A stretch of 60,000 nucleotides of DNA from Mediterraneibacter gnavus ATCC 29149 (GTDB lineage: Bacteria > Bacillota > Clostridia > Lachnospirales > Lachnospiraceae): the NCBI RefSeq assembly GCF_008121495.1, contig NZ_CP043051.1, positions 1,230,001 to 1,290,000 of the forward strand, in the 5' to 3' direction. Both the position numbers and the translations under genes were made by a program. The notes under the pieces are model-generated. The model did no database searches. It had not been told where the DNA came from and was given only the letters and a program-made list of their open reading frames with translations. Below, piece after piece: positions 31,317 through 41,365 of this stretch (the stretch's first letter is position 1; every line of letters starts with the position of its first letter).

Positions 31317-32603
31317 TTATTTTTTCGGTTCGATCACTGCATTTCCACCCATATATGGACGTAACGCTTCCGGAATCTTCACAGATCCATCTGCCTGCAG
31401 ATTGTTCTCCAGGAACGCGATCAGCATTCTTGGTGGTGCAACAACTGTATTATTCAGTGTATGTGCAAAATATTTTCCGTCTGCACCTTTTACACGGATA
31501 CCAAGTCTTCTGGCCTGTGCATCTCCCAGATTTGAGCAGCTTCCTACTTCAAAGTATTTCTGCTGTCTTGGAGACCATGCCTCCACATCCACAGACTTCA
31601 CTTTCAGATCCGCAAGATCTCCGGAACAGCATTCCAGTGTGCGAACCGGAATATCCATAGAACGGAATAAATCCACTGTGTTCTTCCACAATTTTTCATA
31701 CCAGTCCATGCTCTCTTCCGGTTTACATACAACGATCATTTCCTGTTTTTCGAACTGGTGAATACGATATACACCACGTTCCTCAATTCCGTGTGCCCCT
31801 TTTTCTTTTCTGAAGCATGGAGAATAACTTGTCAGTGTCTGTGGCAGCTGCTCTTCCGGAAGAAGTGTATCGATAAATTTACCGATCATAGAGTGCTCAC
31901 TTGTTCCGATCAGATAGAGATCTTCTCCTTCAATCTTATACATCATTGCATCCATTTCTGCAAAGCTCATAACACCTGTCACAACATTGCTGCGGATCAT
32001 AAACGGAGGAATACAGTAAGTAAATCCTCTGTTGATCATGAAATCTCTTGCATAGGAAATAACTGCAGAATGCAATCTCGCAATATCTCCCATCAGATAA
32101 TAAAATCCGTTTCCTGCCACTTTTCTTGCACTATCCAGATCGATTCCATTGAATCTTTCCATAATTTCTGTGTGATATGGAACTTCAAAATCAGGAACAA
32201 CCGGCTCACCAAAGCGCTCCAGTTCCACATTTTCACTGTCATCTTTTCCAATCGGAACAGATGGATCAATGATATTTGGAATTGTCATCATGATTTTTTT
32301 AATTTTTTCTTCTACTTCTTTTTCTTCTGCAGAAAGTGCTTCCATCTTATCTGCACTCTCTGTTACTTTTCTTTTCAGCTCTTCTGCCTCTTCTTTTTTG
32401 CCCTGAGCCATCATTGCACCAATCTGTTTTGATGTTTTGTTTTTCTCAGCTCTAAGTGCTTCTACTTCACCTTTAATTTCACGATTTTTCTGATCCAGTT
32501 CCAATACCTCATCTACCAGTGGTAACTTAGAATCCTGAAATTTGTTTTTAATGTTCTGTTTTACAACTTCCGGATTTGATCTTACAAATTTGATATCTAA
32601 CAT
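31317..32603 (-). CDS. serS: Seryl-tRNA synthetase
   Basis: 428 residues. The N-terminal long coiled-coil arm (about 30-105) binds the tRNA-Ser variable arm. The class II catalytic core shows motif 2 in SPCFRKEKGAHGIEERGVYR, then IHQFEKQEMIVVC, and motif 3 in NNTVVAPPRMLIAFLENN. It charges tRNA-Ser. I start at MLDIKFVRSN (GAGGAGG upstream). It lies between DUF4446 and DUF3881 genes. I see no T-box leader in the 25-bp gap. Confidence 0.97.
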   Translation of the reverse strand: MLDIKFVRSNPEVVKQNIKNKFQDSKLPLVDEVLELDQKNREIKGEVEALRAEKNKTSKQIGAMMAQGKKEEAEELKRKVTESADKMEALSAEEKEVEEKIKKIMMTIPNIIDPSVPIGKDDSENVELERFGEPVVPDFEVPYHTEIMERFNGIDLDSARKVAGNGFYYLMGDIARLHSAVISYARDFMINRGFTYCIPPFMIRSNVVTGVMSFAEMDAMMYKIEGEDLYLIGTSEHSMIGKFIDTLLPEEQLPQTLTSYSPCFRKEKGAHGIEERGVYRIHQFEKQEMIVVCKPEESMDWYEKLWKNTVDLFRSMDIPVRTLECCSGDLADLKVKSVDVEAWSPRQQKYFEVGSCSNLGDAQARRLGIRVKGADGKYFAHTLNNTVVAPPRMLIAFLENNLQADGSVKIPEALRPYMGGNAVIEPKK

Positions 32604-32628
32604 AATTTTCCTCCTCATACAGTGTATA

Positions 32629-33108
32629 TCACTGCTTCATTGCTTTTTTCAAAGACTCTCTTTCTTCTTCTCCGAGTTCCATATAGCTTTCGCCTTTTAC
32701 AATTTCCTTTATATAGGTATAACACCCTTCTCGGCTGTGCATCGCATTAAACACCCAGCCATTATTATTTTCATCTAACATCGTCAGAACAAAACTGAGA
32801 TTTCCTCCCATTTCCTGAAATGCATCATAACGTACAATTCCTATTTTCTGATAATGTGTTTTCATTCTTTTGTAAATTGTATCAATATCTCTTGTATTCT
32901 GTTTTACTGCGCGTTCCAGTTTTTCTACTGTTTTAAACTGCTCCAGAAATCCTTTTTCCAGAGATTTACCATCTTTTCCGCGCATAAAAATCTGATATTT
33001 TGCCTGCATACGCTTATGTTTCATTTGCAGATTGATCACAATCCCAATGAAAACCACCTGCATGATCAACAAAACAATTACCAGATACAGTAATACTTCT
33101 GTTGCCAT
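32629..33108 (-). CDS. DUF4446-family membrane protein
   Basis: 159 residues. One N-terminal membrane helix (LLYLVIVLLIMQVVFIGIVI) is followed by a charged helical stretch and the DUF4446 core (YQKIGIVRYDAFQEMGGNLS, then FVLTMLDENNNGWVFNAMHS). It is commonly found just downstream of parB in clostridia, as here. I start at MATEVLLYL, with AAGGAG 8 nt upstream. Role unknown. Confidence 0.85.
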   Translation of the reverse strand: MATEVLLYLVIVLLIMQVVFIGIVINLQMKHKRMQAKYQIFMRGKDGKSLEKGFLEQFKTVEKLERAVKQNTRDIDTIYKRMKTHYQKIGIVRYDAFQEMGGNLSFVLTMLDENNNGWVFNAMHSREGCYTYIKEIVKGESYMELGEEERESLKKAMKQ

Positions 33109-33143
33109 TCTCATGTCTCCTTCTTATATCTGCGGGACACCTC

Positions 33144-34052
33144 TTAGCTTTGAATGGACATGATCAAGTCGAATATTCGCTCCAATTCTTCCTCTGAATA
33201 ATATTCGATTTCAATTTTCCCCTTACCATTCGATTTTGGATTTACATTTACCTTTGTCCCCATGATTCCCTTCATTTTTTCTTCCAGGTTTTCATAGATA
33301 AATGTATGCTCAATTTTTTCTTTTTTTGCAGTCTTCTTTGGATTTTTCAATATTTTAATCAGCTTCTCAGTCTCCCTCACACTGAGCTTCTCATCAAATA
33401 TTTTATTTGCAATTGTGTACTGTTGTTCTTCGTCTTCCAATGCAAGTAACGCTCTGGCATGTCCGGTTGAGATCATATCATCAATCACCATCTGCTGAAC
33501 CTTACTGTTAAGTTTTAAAAGACGCATTGAGTTTGTCACTGCCGTTCTGCTCTTCGATACACGTTCTGCAATCTCATCCTGTTTTAGATGAAACTCTTTC
33601 AATAATCGCTTGTATGCAATTGCTTCTTCAATTGGATTCAGATTTTCTCTCTGAATATTTTCAATCAAAGAAATCTCCACAACTTCCTGCTCCGTATATT
33701 CACGAACCAGTACCGGTACTTCTTTTAATCCGGCAAGCTTTGCCGCTCTCCATCTTCTTTCTCCTGCAATGATTTCATAATAATCATTTTTCTTTTGTAC
33801 CAAAAGTGGCTGAAGTACGCCAAACTGTTTGATAGAATCTGCCAGCTCAAGAAGGGCATCTTCATCAAAATCTTTTCTCGGCTGTTCACTATTTGGTTCT
33901 ACCTGAGTAATCTTTACTATAGTCTCCCCGGATTTTTCCACTTTTACTTTTTCTTTTTGAGTTTTATTAGCCTGTTTTTCTGTTGTCTTCACTGTCTTGT
34001 TTGGAATCAGACTGTCTAACCCCTTTCCAAGTCCATTTCTTTTCACTGCCAT
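33144..34052 (-). CDS. parB: Chromosome partition protein ParB (Spo0J)
   Basis: 302 residues. It contains the CTPase/ParB-N domain (PRKDFDEDALLELADSIKQF, GERRWRAAKLAG, IENIQRENLNPIEEA), the central HTH (QDEIAERVSKSRTAVTNSMR) and a C-terminal dimerisation region. It loads at parS as a CTP-dependent sliding clamp and positions the origin. Four exact parS sites are in the window, three within 1.2 kb upstream. It follows parA by 1 nt. Confidence 0.96.
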   Translation of the reverse strand: MAVKRNGLGKGLDSLIPNKTVKTTEKQANKTQKEKVKVEKSGETIVKITQVEPNSEQPRKDFDEDALLELADSIKQFGVLQPLLVQKKNDYYEIIAGERRWRAAKLAGLKEVPVLVREYTEQEVVEISLIENIQRENLNPIEEAIAYKRLLKEFHLKQDEIAERVSKSRTAVTNSMRLLKLNSKVQQMVIDDMISTGHARALLALEDEEQQYTIANKIFDEKLSVRETEKLIKILKNPKKTAKKEKIEHTFIYENLEEKMKGIMGTKVNVNPKSNGKGKIEIEYYSEEELERIFDLIMSIQS

Positions 34053-34053
34053 T

Positions 34054-34821
34054 TTATTCTTCTCCTTTATTGATCACTTCTTCAGCCAATAACAAATAAC
34101 TTTCTGCTCCTGAAGATTTTGGGTCATATAAATTTATTGGCATACCATAACTTGGCGCCTCTGCCAGCCGGACATTTCTTGGAATAATCGTTTTGTAGAT
34201 GTTTTGATTTAAATTGTCTTTTACATTTTCTACAACCTGGAGTGAGAGGTTCGTTCTGGCATCATACATTGTGAACACAACGCCTTCTATTTCTAATTTT
34301 GGATTTAATCTCTCCTGAACAAGCTCTATTGTGTGGATCAACTGGCTTAATCCTTCCAATGCATAATACTCACACTGAATCGGGACAAGTACTGAATTTG
34401 CTGTGGTCATTGCATTGATCGTTAGCATACTCAATGCCGGTGGACAATCTATGATAATATAATCATATCTGTCCTTCACTTTTTCAACTTCATTTTTAAT
34501 AATGTATTCTTTATTATCAACACCAATCAATTCAATTTCTGCTGCCGACAAATTAACATTAGACGGAAGTACATCCAGGTTTTCATAGACTTCTTTGCAA
34601 ATACATTCTTCAATCCCAATATTCCCAATAATTAAATCATATACTGTATTTTCAACTTCATCTTTATTTACACTCAGTCCACTTGTCATATTTCCCTGTG
34701 GATCCATATCAAGTGCCAGAACTTTTTGTCCAAGACTTGCAAGTGAAGCTGATAAATTGATAGCTGTTGTAGTTTTACCTACTCCACCTTTTTGATTTGC
34801 AATCGCTATAATTCTTCCCAT
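34054..34821 (-). CDS. parA: Chromosome partition ATPase ParA (Soj)
   Basis: 255 residues with the deviant Walker A (AIANQKGGVGKTTTAINL), ALDMDPQGN and IIIDCPPALS. It is a MinD/ParA-class ATPase that works with ParB in origin segregation and, in Bacillus, controls DnaA. I start at MGRIIAIANQ, with AAAGGAG upstream. Three parS sites follow within 400 bp on its promoter side. Confidence 0.96.
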   Translation of the reverse strand: MGRIIAIANQKGGVGKTTTAINLSASLASLGQKVLALDMDPQGNMTSGLSVNKDEVENTVYDLIIGNIGIEECICKEVYENLDVLPSNVNLSAAEIELIGVDNKEYIIKNEVEKVKDRYDYIIIDCPPALSMLTINAMTTANSVLVPIQCEYYALEGLSQLIHTIELVQERLNPKLEIEGVVFTMYDARTNLSLQVVENVKDNLNQNIYKTIIPRNVRLAEAPSYGMPINLYDPKSSGAESYLLLAEEVINKGEE

Positions 34822-34885
34822 ATTCGTACTCCTTTCATTGAACACGTTCTTATTATATCACCTTTTACTTTTATTATCTATACAA

Positions 34886-34901
34886 TGTTTCACGTGAAAC
34901 A
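34886..34901. other. parS: parS site
   Basis: Exact TGTTTCACGTGAAACA, 65 bp upstream of parA. Confidence 0.9.
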
Positions 34902-34974
34902 TTGTGATTTTTATGAAATGTTACTGTTTACACTAGATATTTCGTATTCAATACTTTCTCTCTACTTTTTAAAA

Positions 34975-34990
34975 TGTTTCACGTGAAACA
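34975..34990. other. parS: parS site
   Basis: Exact TGTTTCACGTGAAACA, 89 bp from the previous one. Confidence 0.9.
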
Positions 34991-35210
34991 TTTTTGACTA
35001 TAATTCTTATAATCATTTTGTGATTCAGCATACATCTACCGTTCCATTTATTTTTGTGCCAAGTTTGTCCAAATATTTGTTTCCGGCACAATTTCTTCTT
35101 CATTTCCCGCATAGACCTAATTCAGCTTTTCCTCTCCTCTATTAAATTTAAACTATTTCTCATTGTATCATAAAAACTACTTTTCAGATAGATTTTTCAT
35201 TAATCCAAAA

Positions 35211-35226
35211 TGTTTCACGTGAAACA
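35211..35226. other. parS: parS site
   Basis: Exact TGTTTCACGTGAAACA, upstream of the hydrolase gene. The rest of 34991-35335 shows only AT-rich DNA and a TATAAT -10 (35292-35297). Confidence 0.9.
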
Positions 35227-35335
35227 TTGGCTGTTTACTGTTTGTCTCACAGAATTTTTCAAATTTTCTTTATTTGACACCTCTCCTGTAGTATAATAAG
35301 AAAGTATAAATGGAATTATAAAGGAGGGTATCATT

Positions 35336-36319
35336 TTGAACTGGAAGAAAAATTTGAAAACTTGTACGATCCTGACAGGATTAACCGTTGCTTCTATGCA
35401 TATCGTTAATCGTTTCGTTTACTATATGTCTACAATAGATGAAATGCTGTCTGACAAAAATGCAGAATATTATGACTGGCGTTTTGGATGCATTTGCTAC
35501 CACAAAACAGGAAGTGGATCTCCTCTTCTCTTGATCCATGATCTAAACGTCTGCAGTTCTTCCTATGAATGGAACCAGATTGTAGATCAATTATCTAAAA
35601 CAAATACTGTATACACAATTGATTTATTAGGCTGTGGACGCTCGGACAAACCCTATTTGACCTATACAAATTATCTTTATGTCCAGTTAATCACTGATTT
35701 TATTAAACATATCATTGGTGAAAAAACTGATATTATCGCAATGGGGGAATCCGGTTCTTTTGTCTTAATGGCATGTGCTAATGATCACTCAATTATTGAC
35801 AAAGTTCTTTTAATTAATCCTGGTGATTTGATTGAACTTTCAAAAATACCGACAAAGCGTACAAAGTTAAAACAGCATTGTATTAACATGCCTGTTGTAG
35901 GAACATTTCTTTACAATTTACGCTTTAATAAACGAACCATCGAAAAAGATTTACACTTAAATGGATACTATGATTTCAAGAAAATTGATACAAATACAGT
36001 AAAGACCTTTTTTGAAGCTGCACATACAGACAATACTGCCGGAAAATATCTGTATTCCAGCATCAAATCTCGCTTTACAAATGCAAATGTGATGTATTCT
36101 TTAAATCGAATTAACAACAGCGTGTTTATTATTGTAGGGAATGCAAATCCAGAATATGCACTAATTGCAAACCAATATCAAAATTATATGCCTTCTATTG
36201 AAATTCAAGAAATTGATCATACCAAACGTTTTCCACATCTGGAAGACCCTGAAACGTTTTTAGAACAGGTTGAAATTTTATTTGATATCAACAACGGAGA
36301 AGAGTTATCCACAAAATAA
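35336..36319 (+). CDS. Alpha/beta hydrolase, membrane-anchored
   Basis: 327 residues, TTG start with AAGGAGGG upstream. A hydrophobic N-terminal segment (TCTILTGLTVASMHIVNRFV) may anchor it. The fold is visible in SPLLLIHDLNVCSSSYEW (oxyanion region), TIDLLGCGRSDKP, and MGESGSFVLM for the nucleophile elbow. There the usual GxSxG reads GESGS. A His follows near the C-terminus (RFPHLEDPETF). It is probably an esterase-like enzyme of unknown substrate, and its place beside parA is seen in other Lachnospiraceae. It runs against the local gene direction. The stop codon lies within the terminator loop. Confidence 0.8.
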   Translation: MNWKKNLKTCTILTGLTVASMHIVNRFVYYMSTIDEMLSDKNAEYYDWRFGCICYHKTGSGSPLLLIHDLNVCSSSYEWNQIVDQLSKTNTVYTIDLLGCGRSDKPYLTYTNYLYVQLITDFIKHIIGEKTDIIAMGESGSFVLMACANDHSIIDKVLLINPGDLIELSKIPTKRTKLKQHCINMPVVGTFLYNLRFNKRTIEKDLHLNGYYDFKKIDTNTVKTFFEAAHTDNTAGKYLYSSIKSRFTNANVMYSLNRINNSVFIIVGNANPEYALIANQYQNYMPSIEIQEIDHTKRFPHLEDPETFLEQVEILFDINNGEELSTK

Positions 36320-36340
36320 TGTGGATAACTCTTCTTTTTT
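36298..36340 (+). terminator. Terminator of the hydrolase gene, containing two DnaA boxes
   Basis: AAGAGTTATCCACA / TGTGGATAACTCTT 14-bp stem, 6-nt loop, then CTTTTTT. Both arms contain a perfect DnaA box (TTATCCACA). The hydrolase stop codon is in the loop. Confidence 0.8.
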
Positions 36341-36469
36341 GGTGGATAAACTGTGAATAACGTAAAAAAAGGATGTAAACTTTTAAATTGTTGTACAATT
36401 AAAATACTTTATATCCTTTTTGTTTACTTCTTGATTTTTAAAGAATAATTTTTTTATTTCTCTCTTATT

Positions 36470-37183
36470 TTATGACAGTGGTTCTTTTGCTGGAAGTCCT
36501 GCTTTTCTCGGGTATTTTTTTCGTGTCTCAGAAATCTTTTTTATTTTCACAAAAGAACGTCCAATCTCTGTATCCGGCAGCTGAAACTTTACTGTTTTCT
36601 CAATTTTTCCACCAAGAAGAGACACTGCTTTTTCCGATTGTTTCAATTCGTCTTCAACAGTTCCTGATTTATAGGATACGAACATCCCGCCTACTCGTAT
36701 ATATGGGATGCAGTATTCACTCAAGGTTGACAGATTTGCCACTGCACGGGACACACACAGGTCAAATTGTTCTCTGTATGCTGTCTGCTTTGCAAAATCT
36801 TCTGCTCTTCCATGAAGCGTTTCCACATCTTCGAGCCCTAATTTTTCTACTACGGCATCTAAAAAATTAATTCTTTTTTTCAGAGAATCCAACAATACGA
36901 CTTTCAGATGAGGAAAGGCAATCTTTAACGGCAGTCCCGGAAATCCCGCGCCGGTTCCGATGTCAATCACAGAATTTACCTGATTCATATCCACTGTTTT
37001 TACAATTGCAAGGCTGTCCACAAAATGTTTCTCATTTACTTCATCATACTCGGTGATCCCTGTCAGGTTCATCACCTTATTCCACTCCACCAGAAGCTCA
37101 TAATACTGATGAAACTGCTCTTTCTGGCGTTCTGTCAGCCGGATATCCAGCTGGCTTAATTGCTGTTCAAATTTATTTTCCAT
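36470..37183 (-). CDS. rsmG: 16S rRNA (guanine-N7) methyltransferase RsmG
   Basis: 237 residues. It has the GidB fold with the SAM motif VIDIGTGAGFPGLPLKIAFP, the loop VVLLDSLKKRINFL, and SRAVANLSTLSEY. It methylates G527 of 16S rRNA using SAM. It lies 16 nt after mnmG in the conserved mnmE-mnmG-rsmG block left of the origin. Confidence 0.96.
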   Translation of the reverse strand: MENKFEQQLSQLDIRLTERQKEQFHQYYELLVEWNKVMNLTGITEYDEVNEKHFVDSLAIVKTVDMNQVNSVIDIGTGAGFPGLPLKIAFPHLKVVLLDSLKKRINFLDAVVEKLGLEDVETLHGRAEDFAKQTAYREQFDLCVSRAVANLSTLSEYCIPYIRVGGMFVSYKSGTVEDELKQSEKAVSLLGGKIEKTVKFQLPDTEIGRSFVKIKKISETRKKYPRKAGLPAKEPLS

Positions 37184-37199
37184 ACACTCTCCTGTTCTC

Positions 37200-39107
37200 T
37201 CATCTGCTCTCCAGATACACCAGCAGAACCGAAATATCTGCCGGAGATACCCCGGATATCCGGGATGCCTGCCCGATGGATGCCGGTCGGATCTGCGACA
37301 ATTTCTGCTTTGCCTCTAATCGCAGACTCTGTACCTCTTCATAATTAATATCTGCAGGAATCCGCTTTTTCTCCAGTTTTTTAAACTGCTCTACCTGCTT
37401 TTTCTGCCGTTTGATATAACCTTCATACTTAATGTTAATATTCACCTGCTCTGCAACGTCGTATTTAAGCTCTGGACGCATTTTATCCACTGAGGCAAGG
37501 ATTTCATAGCTAAGCTCCGGACGACGGATCAGATCAGCCAGAGACGCGCCTGAAACAAGCGGTGTACTTCCGCAGGACTCCAGAAGCTCCTGTACTTCTT
37601 TGGTCGTTCCCACATGCACACTTTCCACACGCTCGATCTCTTTTTGAATCTGCTCTTCTTTTTTCAGCAGGTTCTGATAGCGCTCCTCCTCGATCAGCCC
37701 GACTTCATATCCGATCTTTGTCAGTCTGAGATCTGCATTATCCTGTCTTAAAAGCAGACGGTATTCTGCTCTGGAAGTCATCATTCGATACGGCTCATGA
37801 CTCTCTTTTGTGACCAGATCATCAATCAGAACTCCGATATATCCCTCGGAACGGTCAATGATGATCCCTTCCTTGCCCTGCAGCTTTCTCGCCGCATTAA
37901 TACCCGCTACAAGCCCCTGCGCTGCTGCCTCCTCATACCCGGAGCTTCCGTTAAACTGCCCGCCGCTGAACAGCCCTTCGACATTTTTAAACTCCAGTGT
38001 ACTCTTTAACTGTCTCGCATCAATACAATCATATTCGATGGCATACGCATTTCTTACAATTTTCGCATGTTCAAGCCCCGGCACGCTGCGGTACATCGCA
38101 TACTGAACATCTTCCGGAAGAGAGCTTGACATCCCTCCCACATACATTTCGTTGGTGTCCAGTCCTTCCGGCTCAATAAACACCTGGTGCCGGTTCTTAT
38201 CTGCAAATTTTACCACCTTGTCCTCGATCGACGGACAATATCTCGGTCCTGTTCCCTCGATCATTCCTGAAAACAACGGAGAACGGTCCAGATTTTCTCT
38301 GATAATTTCATGGGTCTTTTCATTCGTATAAGTCAGCCAGCAGGAAACCTGATCGATCTGGATGTCCTCAGGGTCTGTCGTAAAGGAAAACGGTACGATC
38401 CGCTCGTCTCCTTTCTGCTCTTCCATTTTGCTGAAATCAATACTTCTCTTGTCAATACGCGCCGGCGTTCCTGTCTTAAACCGATACATTTCGATTCCAA
38501 GTTCTTTCAGACTGTCTGTCAGATAATTTGCCGGCTGCAGTCCGTTTGGCCCGGTCTGCATGCTGACGTCTCCGTAAATACATCTCGCCTTTAAATAGGT
38601 TCCGGTGCACAATACGACCGCTCTGCAGCGATATGTGGCACCGGAATAAGTTCTGACTCCTGTAATGATTTTTTTTCCGTCAGCCCCATCCTCAGCAAGA
38701 ATCTCTGTCACTTCCATCTGCTTGATTTCCAGATTCTCCTGATCCTCAAGCACCTTTCGCATCGTTTTACTGTAATTTGCCTTGTCCGCCTGCGCACGCA
38801 GAGAGTGCACAGCCGGTCCTTTTGAACTGTTCAGCATCTTAGACTGGATAAAAGTCCGGTCGATCACCTTTCCCATCTCACCGCCCAACGCGTCCACTTC
38901 TTTGACAAGGTGTCCTTTGGAACTGCCCCCGATATTCGGATTACACGGCATCAGCGCAATACTGTCCACACTTACTGTAAACATCAGTGTCTGAAATCCC
39001 ATCCTCGCACACGCAAGCGCTGCTTCACATCCGGCATGCCCTGCTCCTACGATCACCACATCATATTCATCTTTATTTTCCCATACAGAATTTGCTGAAT
39101 ATTTCAT
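37200..39107 (-). CDS. mnmG: tRNA uridine 5-carboxymethylaminomethyl modification enzyme MnmG
   Basis: 635 residues. It has an FAD-binding N-terminus ([20 protein letters not shown]), GidA signatures ([35 protein letters not shown]) and the helical C-terminus ending [15 protein letters not shown]. With MnmE it modifies the wobble uridine of tRNAs. Its first 35 nt overlap the end of mnmE. Confidence 0.97.
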   Translation of the reverse strand: MKYSANSVWENKDEYDVVIVGAGHAGCEAALACARMGFQTLMFTVSVDSIALMPCNPNIGGSSKGHLVKEVDALGGEMGKVIDRTFIQSKMLNSSKGPAVHSLRAQADKANYSKTMRKVLEDQENLEIKQMEVTEILAEDGADGKKIITGVRTYSGATYRCRAVVLCTGTYLKARCIYGDVSMQTGPNGLQPANYLTDSLKELGIEMYRFKTGTPARIDKRSIDFSKMEEQKGDERIVPFSFTTDPEDIQIDQVSCWLTYTNEKTHEIIRENLDRSPLFSGMIEGTGPRYCPSIEDKVVKFADKNRHQVFIEPEGLDTNEMYVGGMSSSLPEDVQYAMYRSVPGLEHAKIVRNAYAIEYDCIDARQLKSTLEFKNVEGLFSGGQFNGSSGYEEAAAQGLVAGINAARKLQGKEGIIIDRSEGYIGVLIDDLVTKESHEPYRMMTSRAEYRLLLRQDNADLRLTKIGYEVGLIEEERYQNLLKKEEQIQKEIERVESVHVGTTKEVQELLESCGSTPLVSGASLADLIRRPELSYEILASVDKMRPELKYDVAEQVNINIKYEGYIKRQKKQVEQFKKLEKKRIPADINYEEVQSLRLEAKQKLSQIRPASIGQASRISGVSPADISVLLVYLESR

Positions 39108-40449
39108 TGACCAAATCTTCTCCTATCGTTTCTCCTGTAATACTTCCGAGTGATTCATATGCATCCATCAGATCGATGGAATAAAAATCCTCCGGCATCT
39201 CATTTTCAATACTTTCAATCACTTTATGCAGACTTTCTCTCGCAGACTGAAGTGCTGCTTTCTGTCTGATATTTGTAATGTATATTTCATCATTAAAGGA
39301 CAGACTGCCCTTTAAAAACATTTTTTCCAGTGTCTTTTCCAACTCCTGGATTCCCAGTTCTTCCTTTGCTGATATCTCGATCATCGGAATCTCTCGTCCC
39401 AGAAGCTGTTCTGCCAGCATCTCTTTCGACACGACAGTCTCCAGATCAGTTTTATTTAACAGGATAATCGCCTTTTTATCAAGTACCAGATTCAGGATTT
39501 TCTGGTCGTTTTCATCCAATGACCGTGACGCATCCACCACATAGATAACCAGATCAGCACTCTTTGCATACTCTTTTGCTTTTTCTACACCCATTTTTTC
39601 AATCACATCTTCCGTATCCCGGATTCCTGCCGTATCAATGATATTCAGGCTAAGCCCCTGCAGATGGATCTGTTCTTCCAAAACGTCTCTGGTCGTCCCT
39701 TCAATGTCTGTCACAATGGCTCTCTCTCTTCCGGAAAGCACATTCAACAAAGAGGATTTTCCTGCATTCGGTTTTCCGACGATCACGGTCTGGATTCCCT
39801 CTTTTAAAATCCTGCCGTCATCTGATGACCGGATGAGATCCTCCAGTTCTCTTAAAATCCCTTCTGTCACTGTCTGCAGCGTCTCTCCATATCCATCCAC
39901 ACTGATATGCTCCGGATCATCCAGCGCTGTTTCAATAAATGCCGTGTGATACAAGATCTCCTTGCGCATCTCTTCAATTTTTCGCTTTACACTTCCTTTG
40001 AGCTGACTCATGGAGCTTTTCAGCGCATACTCATTCTGAGATGTGATTACATCGATCACCGCCTCTGCCTGGGAAAGATCCATCTTTCCATTCAAAAATG
40101 CGCGCTTGGTAAATTCTCCCGGTTCTGCCGGTCTGGCCCCGTTTTTGATCACAGTTTCCAGAACCTTTCTCACCACAAATGTTCCTCCATGGCAGTTGAT
40201 CTCCACGGTATCTTCTCCCGTAAAAGTTCTCGGTGCTCTCATCACACTGACCAGAACTTCATCTATCGTCTCTTCCCTATCTTTGATAAATCCATAGTGT
40301 ATCGTATGGCTCTCTGCCTGAGATAACTGTTCTTTTCCCTTATAAATTCTGTCAATAATTGCAAATGCTTCCTCTCCGCTGATACGAACAATTCCAATTC
40401 CTGAATTGGTCATACCTGTAGAAATGGCAGCAATCGTATCCTTTTTCAT
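39073..40449 (-). CDS. mnmE: tRNA modification GTPase MnmE
   Basis: 458 residues. The N-terminal folate-binding domain ([19 protein letters not shown]) is followed by a helical domain with the inserted Ras-like G-domain: [26 protein letters not shown]. The invariant C-terminal Cys motif CMGK is at the end. It partners MnmG. I start at MKKDTIAA (GAGGTGG upstream); a longer frame overlaps the terminator. Confidence 0.97.
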   Translation of the reverse strand: MKKDTIAAISTGMTNSGIGIVRISGEEAFAIIDRIYKGKEQLSQAESHTIHYGFIKDREETIDEVLVSVMRAPRTFTGEDTVEINCHGGTFVVRKVLETVIKNGARPAEPGEFTKRAFLNGKMDLSQAEAVIDVITSQNEYALKSSMSQLKGSVKRKIEEMRKEILYHTAFIETALDDPEHISVDGYGETLQTVTEGILRELEDLIRSSDDGRILKEGIQTVIVGKPNAGKSSLLNVLSGRERAIVTDIEGTTRDVLEEQIHLQGLSLNIIDTAGIRDTEDVIEKMGVEKAKEYAKSADLVIYVVDASRSLDENDQKILNLVLDKKAIILLNKTDLETVVSKEMLAEQLLGREIPMIEISAKEELGIQELEKTLEKMFLKGSLSFNDEIYITNIRQKAALQSARESLHKVIESIENEMPEDFYSIDLMDAYESLGSITGETIGEDLVNEIFSKFCMGK

Positions 40450-40481
40450 CTTCCACCTCTTGGAAATTCTATTTGTCTGAT

Positions 40482-40534
40482 AAAAAAGGACGTTGTTACG
40501 CTTCACGAAAGCCTCCGTGAAGCGTAAAACGTCC
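40482..40534 (-). terminator. Terminator between jag/khpB and mnmE
   Basis: On the minus strand a stem of about 19 bp (GGACGTTTTACGCTTCACG pairing with CGTGAAGCGTAACAACGTCC) is followed by TTTTTT. Confidence 0.85.
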
Positions 40535-40553
40535 TCTTTCGCTTCATTTTATA

Positions 40554-41339
40554 CTATCTTTTTAATGTCACAACTACTTTTCTGTAAGGCTCTTCTCCCT
40601 CACTGTGTGTTGTCACATGCGGATCTGACTGAAGTGCAGCATGAATGATTCTTCTCTCATATGGATTCATTGGCTCCAGAGAAACTGCTCTTCTCGTTCT
40701 TTTCACTTTGAACGCAATGTTCTTTGCAAGATGTCTTAACGTCTCTTCTCTTCTTGCTCTGTAGTTTTCTGTATCAAGTTTAACTCTCACATATCCGTCC
40801 TGATGTTTATTGGCAACACGATTTGCAAGATACTGAAGCGCATCCAGAGTCTGCCCTCTTTTTCCGATCAGAATTCCCATATTGCTGCCCTTCATCTCAA
40901 CACTGAGAGCACCTTCAGAATCCACTTCAGAAACAATTTCCACATCCATGTCCATTGCTTTTAAGGTGTCATTCAGGAAAGCTTCCACAGCTTTGATTGC
41001 TTCATCAGAAACTTCTGCCAGCTCTGTAGCTTTCTTTCTTGCCGGCTCCTCTTCTGCTTTTTCTTCCTGCTTTTCCTGTACAGGCTCTGATACCTGCTCT
41101 TTTACAACACTTGGTTTTACTTCTTCAACCGGTATTGTCTCTTCTTTCACTTCTGCCACAGGTTCCGGTTTTCTGCGGGCTTCGATCACTGCCTGCTTCA
41201 TTCCGATTCCAAGAAAACCTGAGCTGCCTTTTTCAATGACTTCATATTCCAGTCTGTCACTGGTAACTCCCAGCTGGATCAATGCCTCTGTGATTGCATC
41301 ATCCACTGTTTTTGCTGATACTCTGATACTACCGTCCAT
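40554..41339 (-). CDS. khpB: RNA-binding protein KhpB/Jag
   Basis: 261 residues. Jag-N domain (1-55, SSGFLGIGMKQAVIEAR), acidic Pro/Glu/Val-rich linker (about 58-110), KH domain (MGILIGKRGQTLDALQYLAN) and R3H domain (EPMNPYERRIIHAALQS...GEEPYRKVVV). It binds RNA and affects cell division and envelope in Firmicutes. The gene follows yidC as usual. Confidence 0.94.
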   Translation of the reverse strand: MDGSIRVSAKTVDDAITEALIQLGVTSDRLEYEVIEKGSSGFLGIGMKQAVIEARRKPEPVAEVKEETIPVEEVKPSVVKEQVSEPVQEKQEEKAEEEPARKKATELAEVSDEAIKAVEAFLNDTLKAMDMDVEIVSEVDSEGALSVEMKGSNMGILIGKRGQTLDALQYLANRVANKHQDGYVRVKLDTENYRARREETLRHLAKNIAFKVKRTRRAVSLEPMNPYERRIIHAALQSDPHVTTHSEGEEPYRKVVVTLKR

Positions 41340-41365
41340 CGTGAATCCTTCCTTTCCCCGACTCT

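Noticed and set aside
32604..32628. T-box leader for serS
   Set aside because: Only 25 bp separate serS from the upstream gene.
35274..35297. TTGACA...TATAAT as hydrolase promoter
   Set aside because: The spacer is only 12 bp; the -10 may be real but the -35 pairing is not.
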